DNA from: Draconibacterium orientale
GTDB lineage: Bacteria > Bacteroidota > Bacteroidia > Bacteroidales > UBA12170
Direction: 5' to 3'
DNA length: 64,000 nucleotides
Assembly (NCBI GenBank): GCA_020718205.1
Contig: DYSN01000001.1
Coordinates: forward strand, 1 to 64,000
The notes below the pieces were generated by a model. The model made no database searches and was not told the DNA's origin. It saw only the letters and a list, made by a program, of their open reading frames with translations. Positions 30,437-40,782 of the stretch are shown one piece after another. The position numbers and the translations under genes are program-made. The number at the start of each line of letters is the position of its first letter. Position 1 is the stretch's first letter.

Positions 30437-31110
30437 ATCTTCAGCACCACATTCAATCCGCAATCTATAAAACTGATATTCTTGTTTTTATAATACAATC
30501 CCCGGGAATTGTAGAATCCATAACTCATTTTAGAGAACACATAATCATCGGATAGCCCCAGAATTATCGTATTCGTCAATTGATATTGAAATCTGGCTCC
30601 AGCTTTGAAGGCAAAGCTTTTATCGGTCGACGAGGTGGTTTTATAATAATCGGGGCCCACCATGAAATATTCCGGTTCGAAAAGCAGGAAGGGAGTTTTG
30701 GAATACATGATTCCGCCCAAAGCCTTAAAGTCCAGCACCATTCGCCTGGAAAACTGCCAGACATAGTATGGGCCAGCCACGGCTGTAATGGAAGTATAGG
30801 GATCGGAGCGCACATACATATCGCTCAGAAAAGGATCGTTGTTAACCAAAGCCGTGGCCAATTCCGAGGCTTTCACGGGGTGAGCGCCATAGGCCACGTC
30901 GGCACCTACACCAAAATTTTTATAAAACACCCGGACTCCATCCACTCCAAAACTTACTCCGGGAGATGTGAAACAGCCGTTATTAAGATCGGAAGAAGCA
31001 TAAGAACCCACTGGAATTGAAGCACTTCCGCCGATGGAAATGAAGGATTGGGCAAAAACAGGGGTCAAGAATAATGAAAAAAAGACAAGCCAGATGGAAT
31101 GGTATTTCAT
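30433..31110 (-). CDS. Exported outer-membrane beta-barrel-like protein
   Basis: Signal peptide MKYHSIWLVFFSLFLTPVFAQ, barrel-like strands; convergent 4-bp overlap with the permease. Confidence 0.65.
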   Translation of the reverse strand: MKYHSIWLVFFSLFLTPVFAQSFISIGGSASIPVGSYASSDLNNGCFTSPGVSFGVDGVRVFYKNFGVGADVAYGAHPVKASELATALVNNDPFLSDMYVRSDPYTSITAVAGPYYVWQFSRRMVLDFKALGGIMYSKTPFLLFEPEYFMVGPDYYKTTSSTDKSFAFKAGARFQYQLTNTIILGLSDDYVFSKMSYGFYNSRGLYYKNKNISFIDCGLNVVLKI

Positions 31111-31279
31111 AGATTGAGAATTTAAGGGCTAAATTAAGAAGTTGATGGCCAGAAACAATTAAACCGAAAAAACTATCTCCAGATTTTTAGCGTCAATATT
31201 AACCAAACCATGTTAATGTATGGCTGGATTTCGGTAAGAACCATAGAATTTTTATTGATAACTTTGCCCATTCAAAAAT

Positions 31280-32992
31280 TTGATTTATTTCATGTTATCA
31301 AGAACCAGCCTTCTACTATTTTTAATAACTAATTTATTTACTGTCGTTTATTCACAAAATAAAGAATTGTACCCCCAATCCTATTTCCGCTCGCCTGTGG
31401 ATGGCCGAATTTATCTTTCCGCTACTTTCGCCGAGCTGCGTCCCAACCATTTTCACGGGGGAATTGATATAAAAACGGGCGGTACAGAAGGCAAAAATAT
31501 TTATGCCTCCGCCGATGGATGGGTGAGCCGCGTTAAAGTTTCGCCCTTTGGCTATGGCATTGCTCTATATTTAGATCATCCAAATGGATTTACAACGGTC
31601 TACGGCCATCTGAAAGAACTCAGAGGAGCTGTGGCTGATTATATCCTTTCACAACAATATGAAAAACAGAAGTTTGAAGTAGATATATATTTAGATGAGA
31701 ACAAATTTCCGGTAAAGAAGGGCGAAATTGTTGCTATTTCGGGCAATACCGGCAGCAGCGGGGGGCCTCACCTTCATTTCGAAATTAGAGACACCAAAAG
31801 CCAGATTCCCATAAACCCTTTGCTTTTTGGGTTTGAGGTAAAAGACCTTGTTACACCTGTGATTAAAGGGCTCAGAATTTATCCAGCCGCTGCAAATTCG
31901 CGCATTGCGGGAAAACCAAAACCCAAATCGTTTGATCTGAAAGGCTGGGGAAAAAACTACAAACTCAAAGAAAAAGACAGTATTGTGGTGGAAGGAGATT
32001 TCTATCTCGGCATCAATACTCTTGATAAACAGAACGATAGCGAAAATGAAAATGGAATCTACGAAATAAAAGTATTTGTGGATTCTGTTCTTTTTTATCA
32101 TCAACAGCTGGATCAGGTGGATTTTGCAGTTTCGCGCTATGTAAACACACTCATCGATTTTGAGTACTATAAACAGCACAATACCCGCTACCAACGAACC
32201 TACAAAAGCCCCAATAACAAACTCTCCATTTATAAGAAGAATAGCTTCCGTGGCGTGTTTTCGCTGGAAAAAAATGCCTGGCATTTGCTGCAATATGAAG
32301 TGAAAGATGTGGCGGGCAATGTTTCGGTGCTCTCGTTTACTGTTTTTACCAAAGAGGCTAATGCAACTGATTCTTCCAACCCACAGAAAGTTTATAACCC
32401 CCTTGACGAGAATATTTATAAAGACGAGCAAATCAGCATTGTTTTTCCTTCGTTTAGTCTTTACGATACGCTGAGTTTCAACGTTAAAATCAAATCCAAT
32501 CCCAAATCTGCCAATGGCAAAGAATATCAGATAGGCCGCCAGGGGGTTGGTTTGCAAAAGCCCGTTTTTGTGGAGCTCGAAAACATTGCAATCGATGAAA
32601 AATTGCGCTCAAAAACATATGCCGCCGAATGGGATACCAAAGAATACGAGCCCTATACCGTAGACTGGAATGGCGATGATATGAACTTTAAAACCAAAAA
32701 TTTTGGCAATTATCATATCCTTGTAGATACTGTTTCACCTGTTATTCAATTGAAAACCAACCTAAAGAAAACCCCAAAACCTCCCATCCTTGAAATTACT
32801 GTAAAAGATTCAGGAAGTGGAATAGACCAATACAATGCCTGGCTTAATGGTGATTGGATTTTAATGGCGTGGGATTCTAAAACCAGCTCCATGTCCATCA
32901 ATCTTCAAGGGAAACCGGTTGATAAAAACGAGCTCAAACTTCGAATAACCGATAAAGTGGGAAATACGGCAGAGAAAATTGTCAAAATCTAA
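31280..32992 (+). CDS. M23 family metallopeptidase, exported
   Basis: RPNHFHGGIDIKT ... GYGIALYLDHPNGFTTVYGHL ... GSSGGPHLHFEIRD; likely start 31292 (MLSRTSLL). Confidence 0.93.
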   Translation: MIYFMLSRTSLLLFLITNLFTVVYSQNKELYPQSYFRSPVDGRIYLSATFAELRPNHFHGGIDIKTGGTEGKNIYASADGWVSRVKVSPFGYGIALYLDHPNGFTTVYGHLKELRGAVADYILSQQYEKQKFEVDIYLDENKFPVKKGEIVAISGNTGSSGGPHLHFEIRDTKSQIPINPLLFGFEVKDLVTPVIKGLRIYPAAANSRIAGKPKPKSFDLKGWGKNYKLKEKDSIVVEGDFYLGINTLDKQNDSENENGIYEIKVFVDSVLFYHQQLDQVDFAVSRYVNTLIDFEYYKQHNTRYQRTYKSPNNKLSIYKKNSFRGVFSLEKNAWHLLQYEVKDVAGNVSVLSFTVFTKEANATDSSNPQKVYNPLDENIYKDEQISIVFPSFSLYDTLSFNVKIKSNPKSANGKEYQIGRQGVGLQKPVFVELENIAIDEKLRSKTYAAEWDTKEYEPYTVDWNGDDMNFKTKNFGNYHILVDTVSPVIQLKTNLKKTPKPPILEITVKDSGSGIDQYNAWLNGDWILMAWDSKTSSMSINLQGKPVDKNELKLRITDKVGNTAEKIVKI

Positions 32993-33178
32993 TGTTAACC
33001 GATTCTTAACCGTGTTAATTCACAAAGCCCAACCCGAATCAGCCATCATTTAATGAATCAAGCCTGTTATCTGGCGAGCTAAAGGCTCGAAAATGGTCGT
33101 TCATTCATTCAATGTTATCATTCAATCAATAAATCGGTACGTTTAATCATTAATTAACGCCCAAATGGAAATAGATTT

Positions 33179-33266
33179 TACTTTTGCGCTTGAAATACTG
33201 AACAAGTATTTCTTTGGTTAATTATGGTTTGTGTTTGAGGTGCGACTTGTTATCGCACCTTTTTTT
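33179..33266 (+). ncRNA. Putative small RNA with its own -7 element and terminator
   Basis: TACTTTTG at 33179-33186; hairpin GAAATACT-gaaca-AGTATTTC at 33192-33212; terminator AGGTGCGA-cttgtta-TCGCACCT plus T tract to 33266; no ORF. Confidence 0.5.
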
Positions 33267-33310
33267 GTGCCAGAAATTGGGAAAGATATTTTCGCATTTC
33301 GGGGCAAGAA

Positions 33311-33354
33311 AAAACTGCTTTTCTGCACGCATAACGTTGCAAAAAAGCAGTTTA
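33311..33354 (-). terminator. Intrinsic terminator of the BACON/PKD gene
   Basis: AAACTGCTTTT ... AAAAGCAGTTT inverted repeat just past the stop codon. Confidence 0.6.
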
Positions 33355-33369
33355 TAAAACAAAAAGCTT

Positions 33370-36300
33370 CTATTGAACCCGGATGCTTTGCGTAATAATA
33401 ATGTCGCCTTTAGTTAATCGGATGAAATAGGTGCCTTTCTCCCATTTTTCGGCATTAATTTTCTGGCTCTTCGCTGGTTTTTCCAGCTCCAACACTATTT
33501 TTCCCAAAGCATCAATCACTTCAATTTTATCAATGTTGACAGATGTTTCCACATGGAAAAATTTCTGAGCAGGATTGGGGTAGATGGAGATGGTAGATTC
33601 ATCAAGCTCTGCAACTCCAATGGGAAATGCATCCTGATTCACTGTGAGGATTTTTTCAATTCCTGAGCTGGCCACAGAAATCTGACAGCTGCGGGAGATA
33701 TCCAAATTCCGGGTATAGTTCACAGTTAAATTGACAATTCCTGTCCCCGAGGCCGGGCTAACAGTTAGCCAATCGCAACTCTCCGAAACCACCCAACTGG
33801 TATTGCCGGTCACTTGCACATTGAAACTTCCCGCAGGATAGGTGACATCTTTTGTATAAAATTCCAAATCTAAAAATTCAGATGCACCGCCTTGAGTTAA
33901 AGTAAAGGTTGCCACCAATCCATTTCCTTCGGCTGTTATTTCACATTCCCTTTGATTTATGGTTGTGTTTTCACTAAACGTAACAGTAACTAACTGATTA
34001 CCTGAGCCAGAACCCGGACTCACGGTAACCCAGGAACAAGTTTCGCTAAGCGTCCAGCTTACATTGCTTGTTATATTGAATGTAGTGGAAGATGCTTCAG
34101 GTCCTACAAGTTCAGCAGTTGGATTCACATCTAAATAAGGTTCTGAGCCTTGTTGGGTTAAGGTAAAGGTTTTGGTTATGGAATTTCCTTCGACTGTTAT
34201 CTCACAAACTCTCCCCACGGTGGAGGTATTTTCCGTGTAAGTGACCACAATAGTTTGATCGCCGGAACCAGAAGCGGGATTTACGCTCACCCACGAGCAT
34301 GATTCTGTAATAGTCCAATCTACATTGCTCGATATGGCAAAGGTTGTTGTTGAAGCATTGGGACCAACTGTTTCCGAAGTTGGATCGATGTTTAAATAGG
34401 GCGATGTTCCTCCCTGGGTCAAGGTAAATATCTGAGTGAGGGAACTTCCCTGAATGGTGATTAGGCATTGGCGCTCTGTTAAGCCTGTATTCTCCTGAAA
34501 ATTAACTGTTATTGTCCCGTTGCCTGAGCCCGAACCGGGTGCGACTGTAACCCACGGACAGCTTTCGGTTACGGTCCAGTTTATATTGCTTGTAATACTG
34601 AAAGAAACCGATGATGCGGTTGAACCCGCGTTGGCGGCATTTGGGCTTATGTTTAAAAATGGAGTTGCTCCAGCCTGTGTTAATGTAAATGTTTCGGTGA
34701 AAGCGCCCCCCTGAACAGTGATAACACACTGTCTTTCGGCAACATCTGTATTTTGCTGATAATTAATAGTTATGGTACCATTGCCGGTTCCAGACGATGG
34801 TGCCAATGTGAGCCAGCTGCAAGCTTCACTAACCGTCCAGCTAATATTCGACTGGACATTAAAACTTGTATTTCCAGCAGAAGATCCTACGTTTGCAGCG
34901 TTGGCCGAAAGGGTTAAATAATTGTCCATCACGGTGATATAATTATTTTTTGTCATTGTGTTACCCCCGTTAACATTGGTGGCATGTAATGAAACATCGT
35001 AAACACCTGCGGTATTATAAGTAATGGTTGGATTTTGCTGACTTGATGTTGCGGGAGTTCCCCCTTCAAAAGTCCAGTCCCAGGTGTCGGGATTAAAGGT
35101 TGACAAGTCGGTGAAAGCTACAGAACCACCAACTGCTACTTCAAGCGGACTTCCTACAAAATCGCTTACAACAGGATTGGCAGCCGACAGTGCAAAAGAA
35201 GCGATTCGGGTACCCTTGGTTCCTCCGGATATGTTATACTGAGTGGTAAACCAGAAAGTAGCATTGTCGGCAGGGTCAACAGCCAAATTTGCATAATCGC
35301 CCCATCGCTCGCTGCTTGTTTGCGACGCAGCACCCGTCCAAATCGTTTCTTCTGCAATATCCATGATGCCTGTGGCCGATGCATTGGCCGAAGCAGATTG
35401 TCCGGTATATCGGATTCCAGGATATACTGTGGAGCTGGAAATAGAATAGGCAAGTCCGATTTCGTGATTGCCATTCATGGCAATACTGGCCATCCAACGG
35501 CTATGGGCATCGGGAGCATATGTTCCTTGCTGGCGGATTTGCCAGGCGCTCCCGTTCCATTCAAGTTCATACCATCGAACACCCGCATGATCGGTATTGT
35601 CCACATCCACCGTATGATTACATACCAGAGTTTGTGAAGTTCCAAAATTACGGTATTGAGCCCTGTGCATTAAAACCTGATTAATGGCATCAAGCTTTTG
35701 GCTGGTTCCGGGTTGGCGGATATTCTCCCAACTGCTACCAAAATTACTATCGAAAGAAGTAACGGGAATCACCTGAGTTCTCTGAAATGTTGAGTTTGCA
35801 GGTGTTGTCCAGTTAATATCGGCCTGAAAAACCCATAAGGCATCGGCACCATTGCCCCAGGCATCGTCGTTAATGGTGATAAAACCACCTGGAGTACCGG
35901 CAGGTGCAAATGGGCCATCATTATCAATGGGAAGAACACAATGAAAACCACTGTTGGGGCGGTTCGGATTGTTGAATTGCACCATTTGGGGCGAAGTTCC
36001 GGAGGTCATCATTTCGTCTCTTTCAAAAATGTAGATATCATCGCCCGAAGTGGTGTTTGTTCCCATATAATAACCATCTTGCCAAATACCAAATTTCATA
36101 TAATCCGGAAAGCCATTCATTACAAACGACCAGCGGTTCCAAACCCCGGTGGGGTCGTCGGTTGCTGAAACAGCAATCAGCATATAATCGGGACTGCTGT
36201 ATACCCCGGAAAACTCAGCCACCAGCCATCGTCCGGCTTGTTCATCGTACAAAACTATGGGATCTCCATCATTATTATTCGCTCCCGGAACTCCTGCAAA

Positions 36301-36771
36301 AAGAGTATTCAAGTTGGTAGGGCCCGCCAACAAAGTACCTTGTTTGTTGTAAATGGTGTATTTTACATTGATGGTTTGCATGTAATGAGTGGGGCCTGCA
36401 GTACCATTATCGTCGGGCGGATTTGATGTGGAAGTCTGGCCAGCCCAGTGTTCTATGATGGCATCAATACTTTTTAATCCCCCCATACTTTTCTGCCACG
36501 CTTCATCGTCGCCTTTTGGCAATGCATTCTCCGCATTCGGATAAGCCCTGTATCGCAGCTTCAGGTTTCTTCGTTTTAGTGCTTCTTTTCTATCCAACTC
36601 CTGCATTTCGCTTTCGGTCATGGGAGGAATATCTCTCAATGGACCAACCTGACCGTGATAGGTTCCCTGACCTATCATTTTTGGAGTTAAAACAGGTGAT
36701 TCATCCTGAGAAAACGACACATAATGCATCACAATAAAAATGAGCATTGTGGTTAAAGCTTTAAATTTCAT
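33370..36771 (-). CDS. Secreted PKD + 5x BACON repeat protein with T9SS type A sorting domain
   Basis: PKD region DTWDWTFEGGTPATSSQQNPTITYNTAGVYDVSL; five ~87-aa BACON repeats (SNISWTVSEACSWLTLAPSSGTGNGTITINYQQN...); C-terminal IYPNPAQKFFHVE...GTYFIRLTKGDIIITQSIRVQ. Confidence 0.92.
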   Translation of the reverse strand: MKFKALTTMLIFIVMHYVSFSQDESPVLTPKMIGQGTYHGQVGPLRDIPPMTESEMQELDRKEALKRRNLKLRYRAYPNAENALPKGDDEAWQKSMGGLKSIDAIIEHWAGQTSTSNPPDDNGTAGPTHYMQTINVKYTIYNKQGTLLAGPTNLNTLFAGVPGANNNDGDPIVLYDEQAGRWLVAEFSGVYSSPDYMLIAVSATDDPTGVWNRWSFVMNGFPDYMKFGIWQDGYYMGTNTTSGDDIYIFERDEMMTSGTSPQMVQFNNPNRPNSGFHCVLPIDNDGPFAPAGTPGGFITINDDAWGNGADALWVFQADINWTTPANSTFQRTQVIPVTSFDSNFGSSWENIRQPGTSQKLDAINQVLMHRAQYRNFGTSQTLVCNHTVDVDNTDHAGVRWYELEWNGSAWQIRQQGTYAPDAHSRWMASIAMNGNHEIGLAYSISSSTVYPGIRYTGQSASANASATGIMDIAEETIWTGAASQTSSERWGDYANLAVDPADNATFWFTTQYNISGGTKGTRIASFALSAANPVVSDFVGSPLEVAVGGSVAFTDLSTFNPDTWDWTFEGGTPATSSQQNPTITYNTAGVYDVSLHATNVNGGNTMTKNNYITVMDNYLTLSANAANVGSSAGNTSFNVQSNISWTVSEACSWLTLAPSSGTGNGTITINYQQNTDVAERQCVITVQGGAFTETFTLTQAGATPFLNISPNAANAGSTASSVSFSITSNINWTVTESCPWVTVAPGSGSGNGTITVNFQENTGLTERQCLITIQGSSLTQIFTLTQGGTSPYLNIDPTSETVGPNASTTTFAISSNVDWTITESCSWVSVNPASGSGDQTIVVTYTENTSTVGRVCEITVEGNSITKTFTLTQQGSEPYLDVNPTAELVGPEASSTTFNITSNVSWTLSETCSWVTVSPGSGSGNQLVTVTFSENTTINQRECEITAEGNGLVATFTLTQGGASEFLDLEFYTKDVTYPAGSFNVQVTGNTSWVVSESCDWLTVSPASGTGIVNLTVNYTRNLDISRSCQISVASSGIEKILTVNQDAFPIGVAELDESTISIYPNPAQKFFHVETSVNIDKIEVIDALGKIVLELEKPAKSQKINAEKWEKGTYFIRLTKGDIIITQSIRVQ

Positions 36772-36983
36772 GATTTTGCTATTTAATTTTTAATCTGTTT
36801 TGCTGTTCAAAATACCCTTTGGGGGAATTTCATAAGGTTAATTGTTTAAGGATAAACATTTAAGCAACGAAATTACAAATATTTGTGTCCGAAGAGATTT
36901 GATGTATAAAATATTCGATGAATTAGATAAAAACCCTACGAATCCTAATTGGATATTACAAAGCCAATAAATGAATGATATTG

Positions 36984-37103
36984 TTTAATGAAACGAGCCA
37001 TAAGAGAATCTCTCATACAAAGGAGAATGACTAATTAGGCGAGTTCCCTGTCTGCCTACAGGCAGGCATGTGACCAATAAAAAACAAATTATAGACACAT
37101 GAA
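36984..37103 (+). repeat. Dispersed ~120-bp element, copy 1
   Basis: ATGAAACGAGCCA...GGCGAGTTCC...CTGCCTACAGGCAGG...ACAAATTA, aligns to 51746-51863. Confidence 0.7.
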
Positions 37104-37282
37104 ATATTAGGATTGAAATTGTTAAAGGCCCTAAATAAATGATTTTAAGCCCTTAGTTAATCACATCAAATTAGCTCTGATCTGAAATCACTAAGCTGTC
37201 ATTCTACATATTTCCCATTTTACTTCTAAATAAATTACTATCAGAAAATTGCTAATTTTGCACACTAAAATTCCAAAAATAT

Positions 37283-38617
37283 ATGTTTGAAGGTTTAAAT
37301 GACAGATTAGAACGTTCGTTTCAGGTTTTAAAAGGTCAGGGAAAGATTACCGAAATCAATGTGGCCGAGACCATTAAGGAGATTCGTAAAGCCCTGCTCG
37401 AAGCTGACGTGAGTTATAAAATCGCGAAAGATTTCACTGCCACAGTAAAAGACAAAGCTATGGGCGAGAATGTGCTTACCGCCATTTCTCCCAAACAGCT
37501 GATGGTAAAAATTGTGCACGACGAGCTGGCTCTGCTCATGGGCGGATCGGCCACTGAGCTCAATGTAGCTAGTAATCCTGCAATTATATTGATGGCTGGT
37601 TTGCAAGGTTCGGGTAAAACTACTCATACCGCCAAATTAGCTAAATACCTAAAAACCAAAAAAGGAAAAACCCCACTTATGGTGGCTTGCGACGTGTATC
37701 GCCCTGCTGCTATTGAACAACTTAAGGTGTTGGGTGCCGATATTGGCGTGGATGTTTATACCGAGGAAGGCAATAATAATCCGGTGGAAATTGCCCGAAA
37801 TGCGGTAAAGATGGCTCACGAGAGCAAATATAATGTGGTGCTGGTAGATACAGCCGGTCGTTTGGCCATCGATGAACAGATGATGGAGGAAATATCTAAC
37901 ATCAAAAAAACAATAAAACCCCACGAAACCCTGTTTGTGGTTGACTCCATGACGGGCCAGGATGCTGTGAACACCGCAAAAGCCTTTAACGATAAAATCG
38001 ATTTCGACGGGGTAATTCTAACCAAACTCGATGGCGATACCCGCGGTGGAGCCGCATTAACCATTAGATCGATTGTTACCAAGCCCATCAAATTCGTGGG
38101 TATTGGCGAAAAAATGGATGCTCTGGATGTTTTCCACCCCAATCGTATGGCCGACAGAATTCTGGGGATGGGCGATATTGTTTCTTTGGTAGAAAAAGCT
38201 CAGGAACAGTTCGACGAGGAAGAAGCCAAAAAGCTTCAAAAGAAAATTGCCAAAAACCAATTCAACTTCAACGACTTCCTCAACCAAATCAAACAAATCA
38301 AGAAAATGGGAAATATCAAAGATTTGATGGGCATGATTCCCGGAATGGGAAAAGCCCTGAAAAATATTGATATCGACGATAACGCATTCAAAGGTATTGA
38401 AGCCATTATTTACAGCATGACACCCGCCGAACGCGAAGATCCCAAATTAATTGACGGAAGCCGCCGCCGAAGAATTGCCACAGGCGCAGGCACCGATGTG
38501 AAAGAAGTTAATCAGCTATTGAAACAATTTGCCGAAACCAGCAAAATGATGAAAATGATGACCACCGGCGGCGGAAAAAATATGATGAGTGCCATGAATA
38601 ACATGAGAAAAAGATAG
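37283..38617 (+). CDS. ffh: Signal recognition particle protein Ffh
   Basis: GLQGSGKTTHTAKLAKYL, DVYRPAAIEQL, VDTAGRLAID, M-domain MGMIPGMGKALKN. Confidence 0.97.
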   Translation: MFEGLNDRLERSFQVLKGQGKITEINVAETIKEIRKALLEADVSYKIAKDFTATVKDKAMGENVLTAISPKQLMVKIVHDELALLMGGSATELNVASNPAIILMAGLQGSGKTTHTAKLAKYLKTKKGKTPLMVACDVYRPAAIEQLKVLGADIGVDVYTEEGNNNPVEIARNAVKMAHESKYNVVLVDTAGRLAIDEQMMEEISNIKKTIKPHETLFVVDSMTGQDAVNTAKAFNDKIDFDGVILTKLDGDTRGGAALTIRSIVTKPIKFVGIGEKMDALDVFHPNRMADRILGMGDIVSLVEKAQEQFDEEEAKKLQKKIAKNQFNFNDFLNQIKQIKKMGNIKDLMGMIPGMGKALKNIDIDDNAFKGIEAIIYSMTPAEREDPKLIDGSRRRRIATGAGTDVKEVNQLLKQFAETSKMMKMMTTGGGKNMMSAMNNMRKR

Positions 38618-38621
38618 TTTT

Positions 38622-39506
38622 ATGAGCATATTGATTGACGGAAAAACAACTTCCGAAAAAATAAAGAGCAGAATAGCAGCCGAAGTAGCACATCTCATTG
38701 ATAATGAAGATAAAGCTCCACACCTGGTTGCCGTTTTGGTTGGCCAGGATCCTGCAAGTGAATTCTATGTCAAGAGTAAAGAAAAAGCCTGTCAATCGGT
38801 GGGTATTATTTCTTCCTTATATAAATACTCCGAAAAAATCACTGAAGCAGATCTTCTTCAGGTTATTGATTTTCTGAATAATGACCCTGATGTGGATGGT
38901 TTTATTGTGCAACTGCCTTTGCCCTCTCATATCAATGTAGATCATGTTATCAACCGAATCAGTCCGGCGAAAGATGTGGATGGATTTCATCCCATGAATA
39001 TTGGCAAAATGGTTCTGGGTGCTGAAACCTATCTTCCTGCCACTCCTGCAGGAATTCTTATGCTTCTCGAAGAGTATAAAATCGAAACCGAAGGTAAAAA
39101 TGTAGTGGTTCTGGGTCGTAGTAATATTGTTGGAACACCCATTTCTATACTTCTGAGCCGCAAAGCCAACCCCGGGAATGCCACTGTTACACTCTGCCAC
39201 AGCAAATCGGCTAACCTGGAAGAAATCACCTCAAAAGCCGATATACTTATCGCCGCTATTGGCCAGCCCGAGTTTGTAAAAGCCCATATGGTAAAACCCA
39301 ATGCCGTGGTTATTGACGTGGGAATTCACAGAATAGAGGACAAAACAAACCCCAAAGGCTACCGCATCACCGGTGATGTGGACTTTGCCGAAGTGAGTAA
39401 AGTTGCCTCTCACATCACTCCAGTTCCAGGTGGTGTTGGCCTTATGACTATTGCAGCTTTGCTCGAAAACACGTTAAAAGCCGCAAAAAAAACTGTTTAT
39501 CGATAA
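38622..39506 (+). CDS. folD: Bifunctional methylenetetrahydrofolate dehydrogenase/cyclohydrolase
   Basis: GQDPASEFYVKSKEKACQSVGI, VVLGRSNIVGTPISILL, ITPVPGGVGLMTIAALLENT. Confidence 0.97.
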   Translation: MSILIDGKTTSEKIKSRIAAEVAHLIDNEDKAPHLVAVLVGQDPASEFYVKSKEKACQSVGIISSLYKYSEKITEADLLQVIDFLNNDPDVDGFIVQLPLPSHINVDHVINRISPAKDVDGFHPMNIGKMVLGAETYLPATPAGILMLLEEYKIETEGKNVVVLGRSNIVGTPISILLSRKANPGNATVTLCHSKSANLEEITSKADILIAAIGQPEFVKAHMVKPNAVVIDVGIHRIEDKTNPKGYRITGDVDFAEVSKVASHITPVPGGVGLMTIAALLENTLKAAKKTVYR

Positions 39507-39546
39507 ATAACTCATCTTTAAACTATTACAACTTTAAATCCATCTC

Positions 39547-40782
39547 ATGAAACGGATTCTTATTATTACCGCCCTAATTTTCTCGCTCTCAACACTCTGG
39601 GCTCAAAAAGGCTGCACCGATGCCAACGCCATCAATTACAACATGAAAGCCAATATAAATGATGGCTCCTGCGTTTATGAACCCCTGATTTTACAACCGA
39701 CTGAATATGTTAGCGAATTGCCCGGAACAGTGAACGAAACCAGTGGTATCATTGTTTTTAACAACGCCATATGGACTCACAACGACTCCGGAGGCGAACC
39801 TGCTATCTTTAAACTCGATTTCAATACGGGAGAACTGCTTCAAACCATTCGGCTTACCAATGTGGTGAACCACGACATTGAAGATATTACCCAGGATGAC
39901 CACTATATTTATCTGGGCGATTTTGGCAATAATTATGGAATCCGTAAAGATTTGGTGATTCACAAAATTGCAAAATCAAGCATACCCCCATCAGGCGATG
40001 CCGAAGTGGATTCTTCTCCAATATATTTTAGTTTTGCCGACCAAACAATCTTTGAGAAAAAAAACCGCTCGAATAATTTTGACTGCGAAGCCCTAGTAGC
40101 CACCGACCAATACCTCTATCTATTTAGTAAAAATTGGGTGGATGGACATACCAAATGCTACCGGTTACCCAAAGAACCCGGAACTCATACAGCAGAAATA
40201 TATTCCAAATTCGATACCCGCGGGCTTGTTACAGGAGCCGATTATAATAAAACTTCGGGAAGTATAGTGCTGGTAGGCTACGAAAACTTTCTTCCGATTG
40301 TTTGGATGATGTGGGATTTTGATGGCGAAAACTTTTTTAACGGCAATAAACGCCGAGCCGATTTCCCTTATATCCAAGGGGCTCAAACCGAAGGCATTAG
40401 CTTTGTGAACGACTCCATTGTAGTCATCAGTTCCGAAGACTCATTCTTTCCTCCCCGCCTCTATCAACTTAACCTGAACCAAATAATAAAAGCACCCAAA
40501 TCAAATTCAGAAGGATTTAAACCCTTCAAAATAAGTCCGGAATTCGATATTAAAGAGAAAAAACTCATTCTTTGCATCGAAGGACTTACTGCGCCATCTT
40601 TCGACATAGAAATTTACAATATGAGCTGGCAAAAAATGAATCAATATAGTTTCGTAAAACCCGATTTTCAAAAGGCAGTTCAAATAGAAATCAGCAGCGA
40701 ATCGCTTACTAAAGGGCTGTATTTCATAAGAATTAAACAAGGGGTTAACATCGGATTTCAAAAAGCATACCTCAGCGAATGA
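39547..40782 (+). CDS. Secreted protein with GCTDxxAxNYN-type N-terminal motif and T9SS-like C-terminus
   Basis: Signal peptide, KGCTDANAINYNMKANINDGSCVYEP, C-terminal KGLYFIRIKQGVNIGFQKAYLSE. Confidence 0.75.
   Translation: MKRILIITALIFSLSTLWAQKGCTDANAINYNMKANINDGSCVYEPLILQPTEYVSELPGTVNETSGIIVFNNAIWTHNDSGGEPAIFKLDFNTGELLQTIRLTNVVNHDIEDITQDDHYIYLGDFGNNYGIRKDLVIHKIAKSSIPPSGDAEVDSSPIYFSFADQTIFEKKNRSNNFDCEALVATDQYLYLFSKNWVDGHTKCYRLPKEPGTHTAEIYSKFDTRGLVTGADYNKTSGSIVLVGYENFLPIVWMMWDFDGENFFNGNKRRADFPYIQGAQTEGISFVNDSIVVISSEDSFFPPRLYQLNLNQIIKAPKSNSEGFKPFKISPEFDIKEKKLILCIEGLTAPSFDIEIYNMSWQKMNQYSFVKPDFQKAVQIEISSESLTKGLYFIRIKQGVNIGFQKAYLSE

Noticed and set aside
31691-32557. 288-aa minus-strand ORF opposite the M23 peptidase
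   Set aside because: Antisense shadow ORF, no recognisable motif
33048-33110. Third copy of the ~120-bp dispersed element
   Set aside because: Only ~16 bp (TTTAATGAATCAAGCC) plus GGCGAG resemble it; the rest does not align
36780-37280. SRP (4.5S-like) RNA beside ffh
   Set aside because: No recognisable SRP RNA apical loop or long hairpin found in the intergenic region
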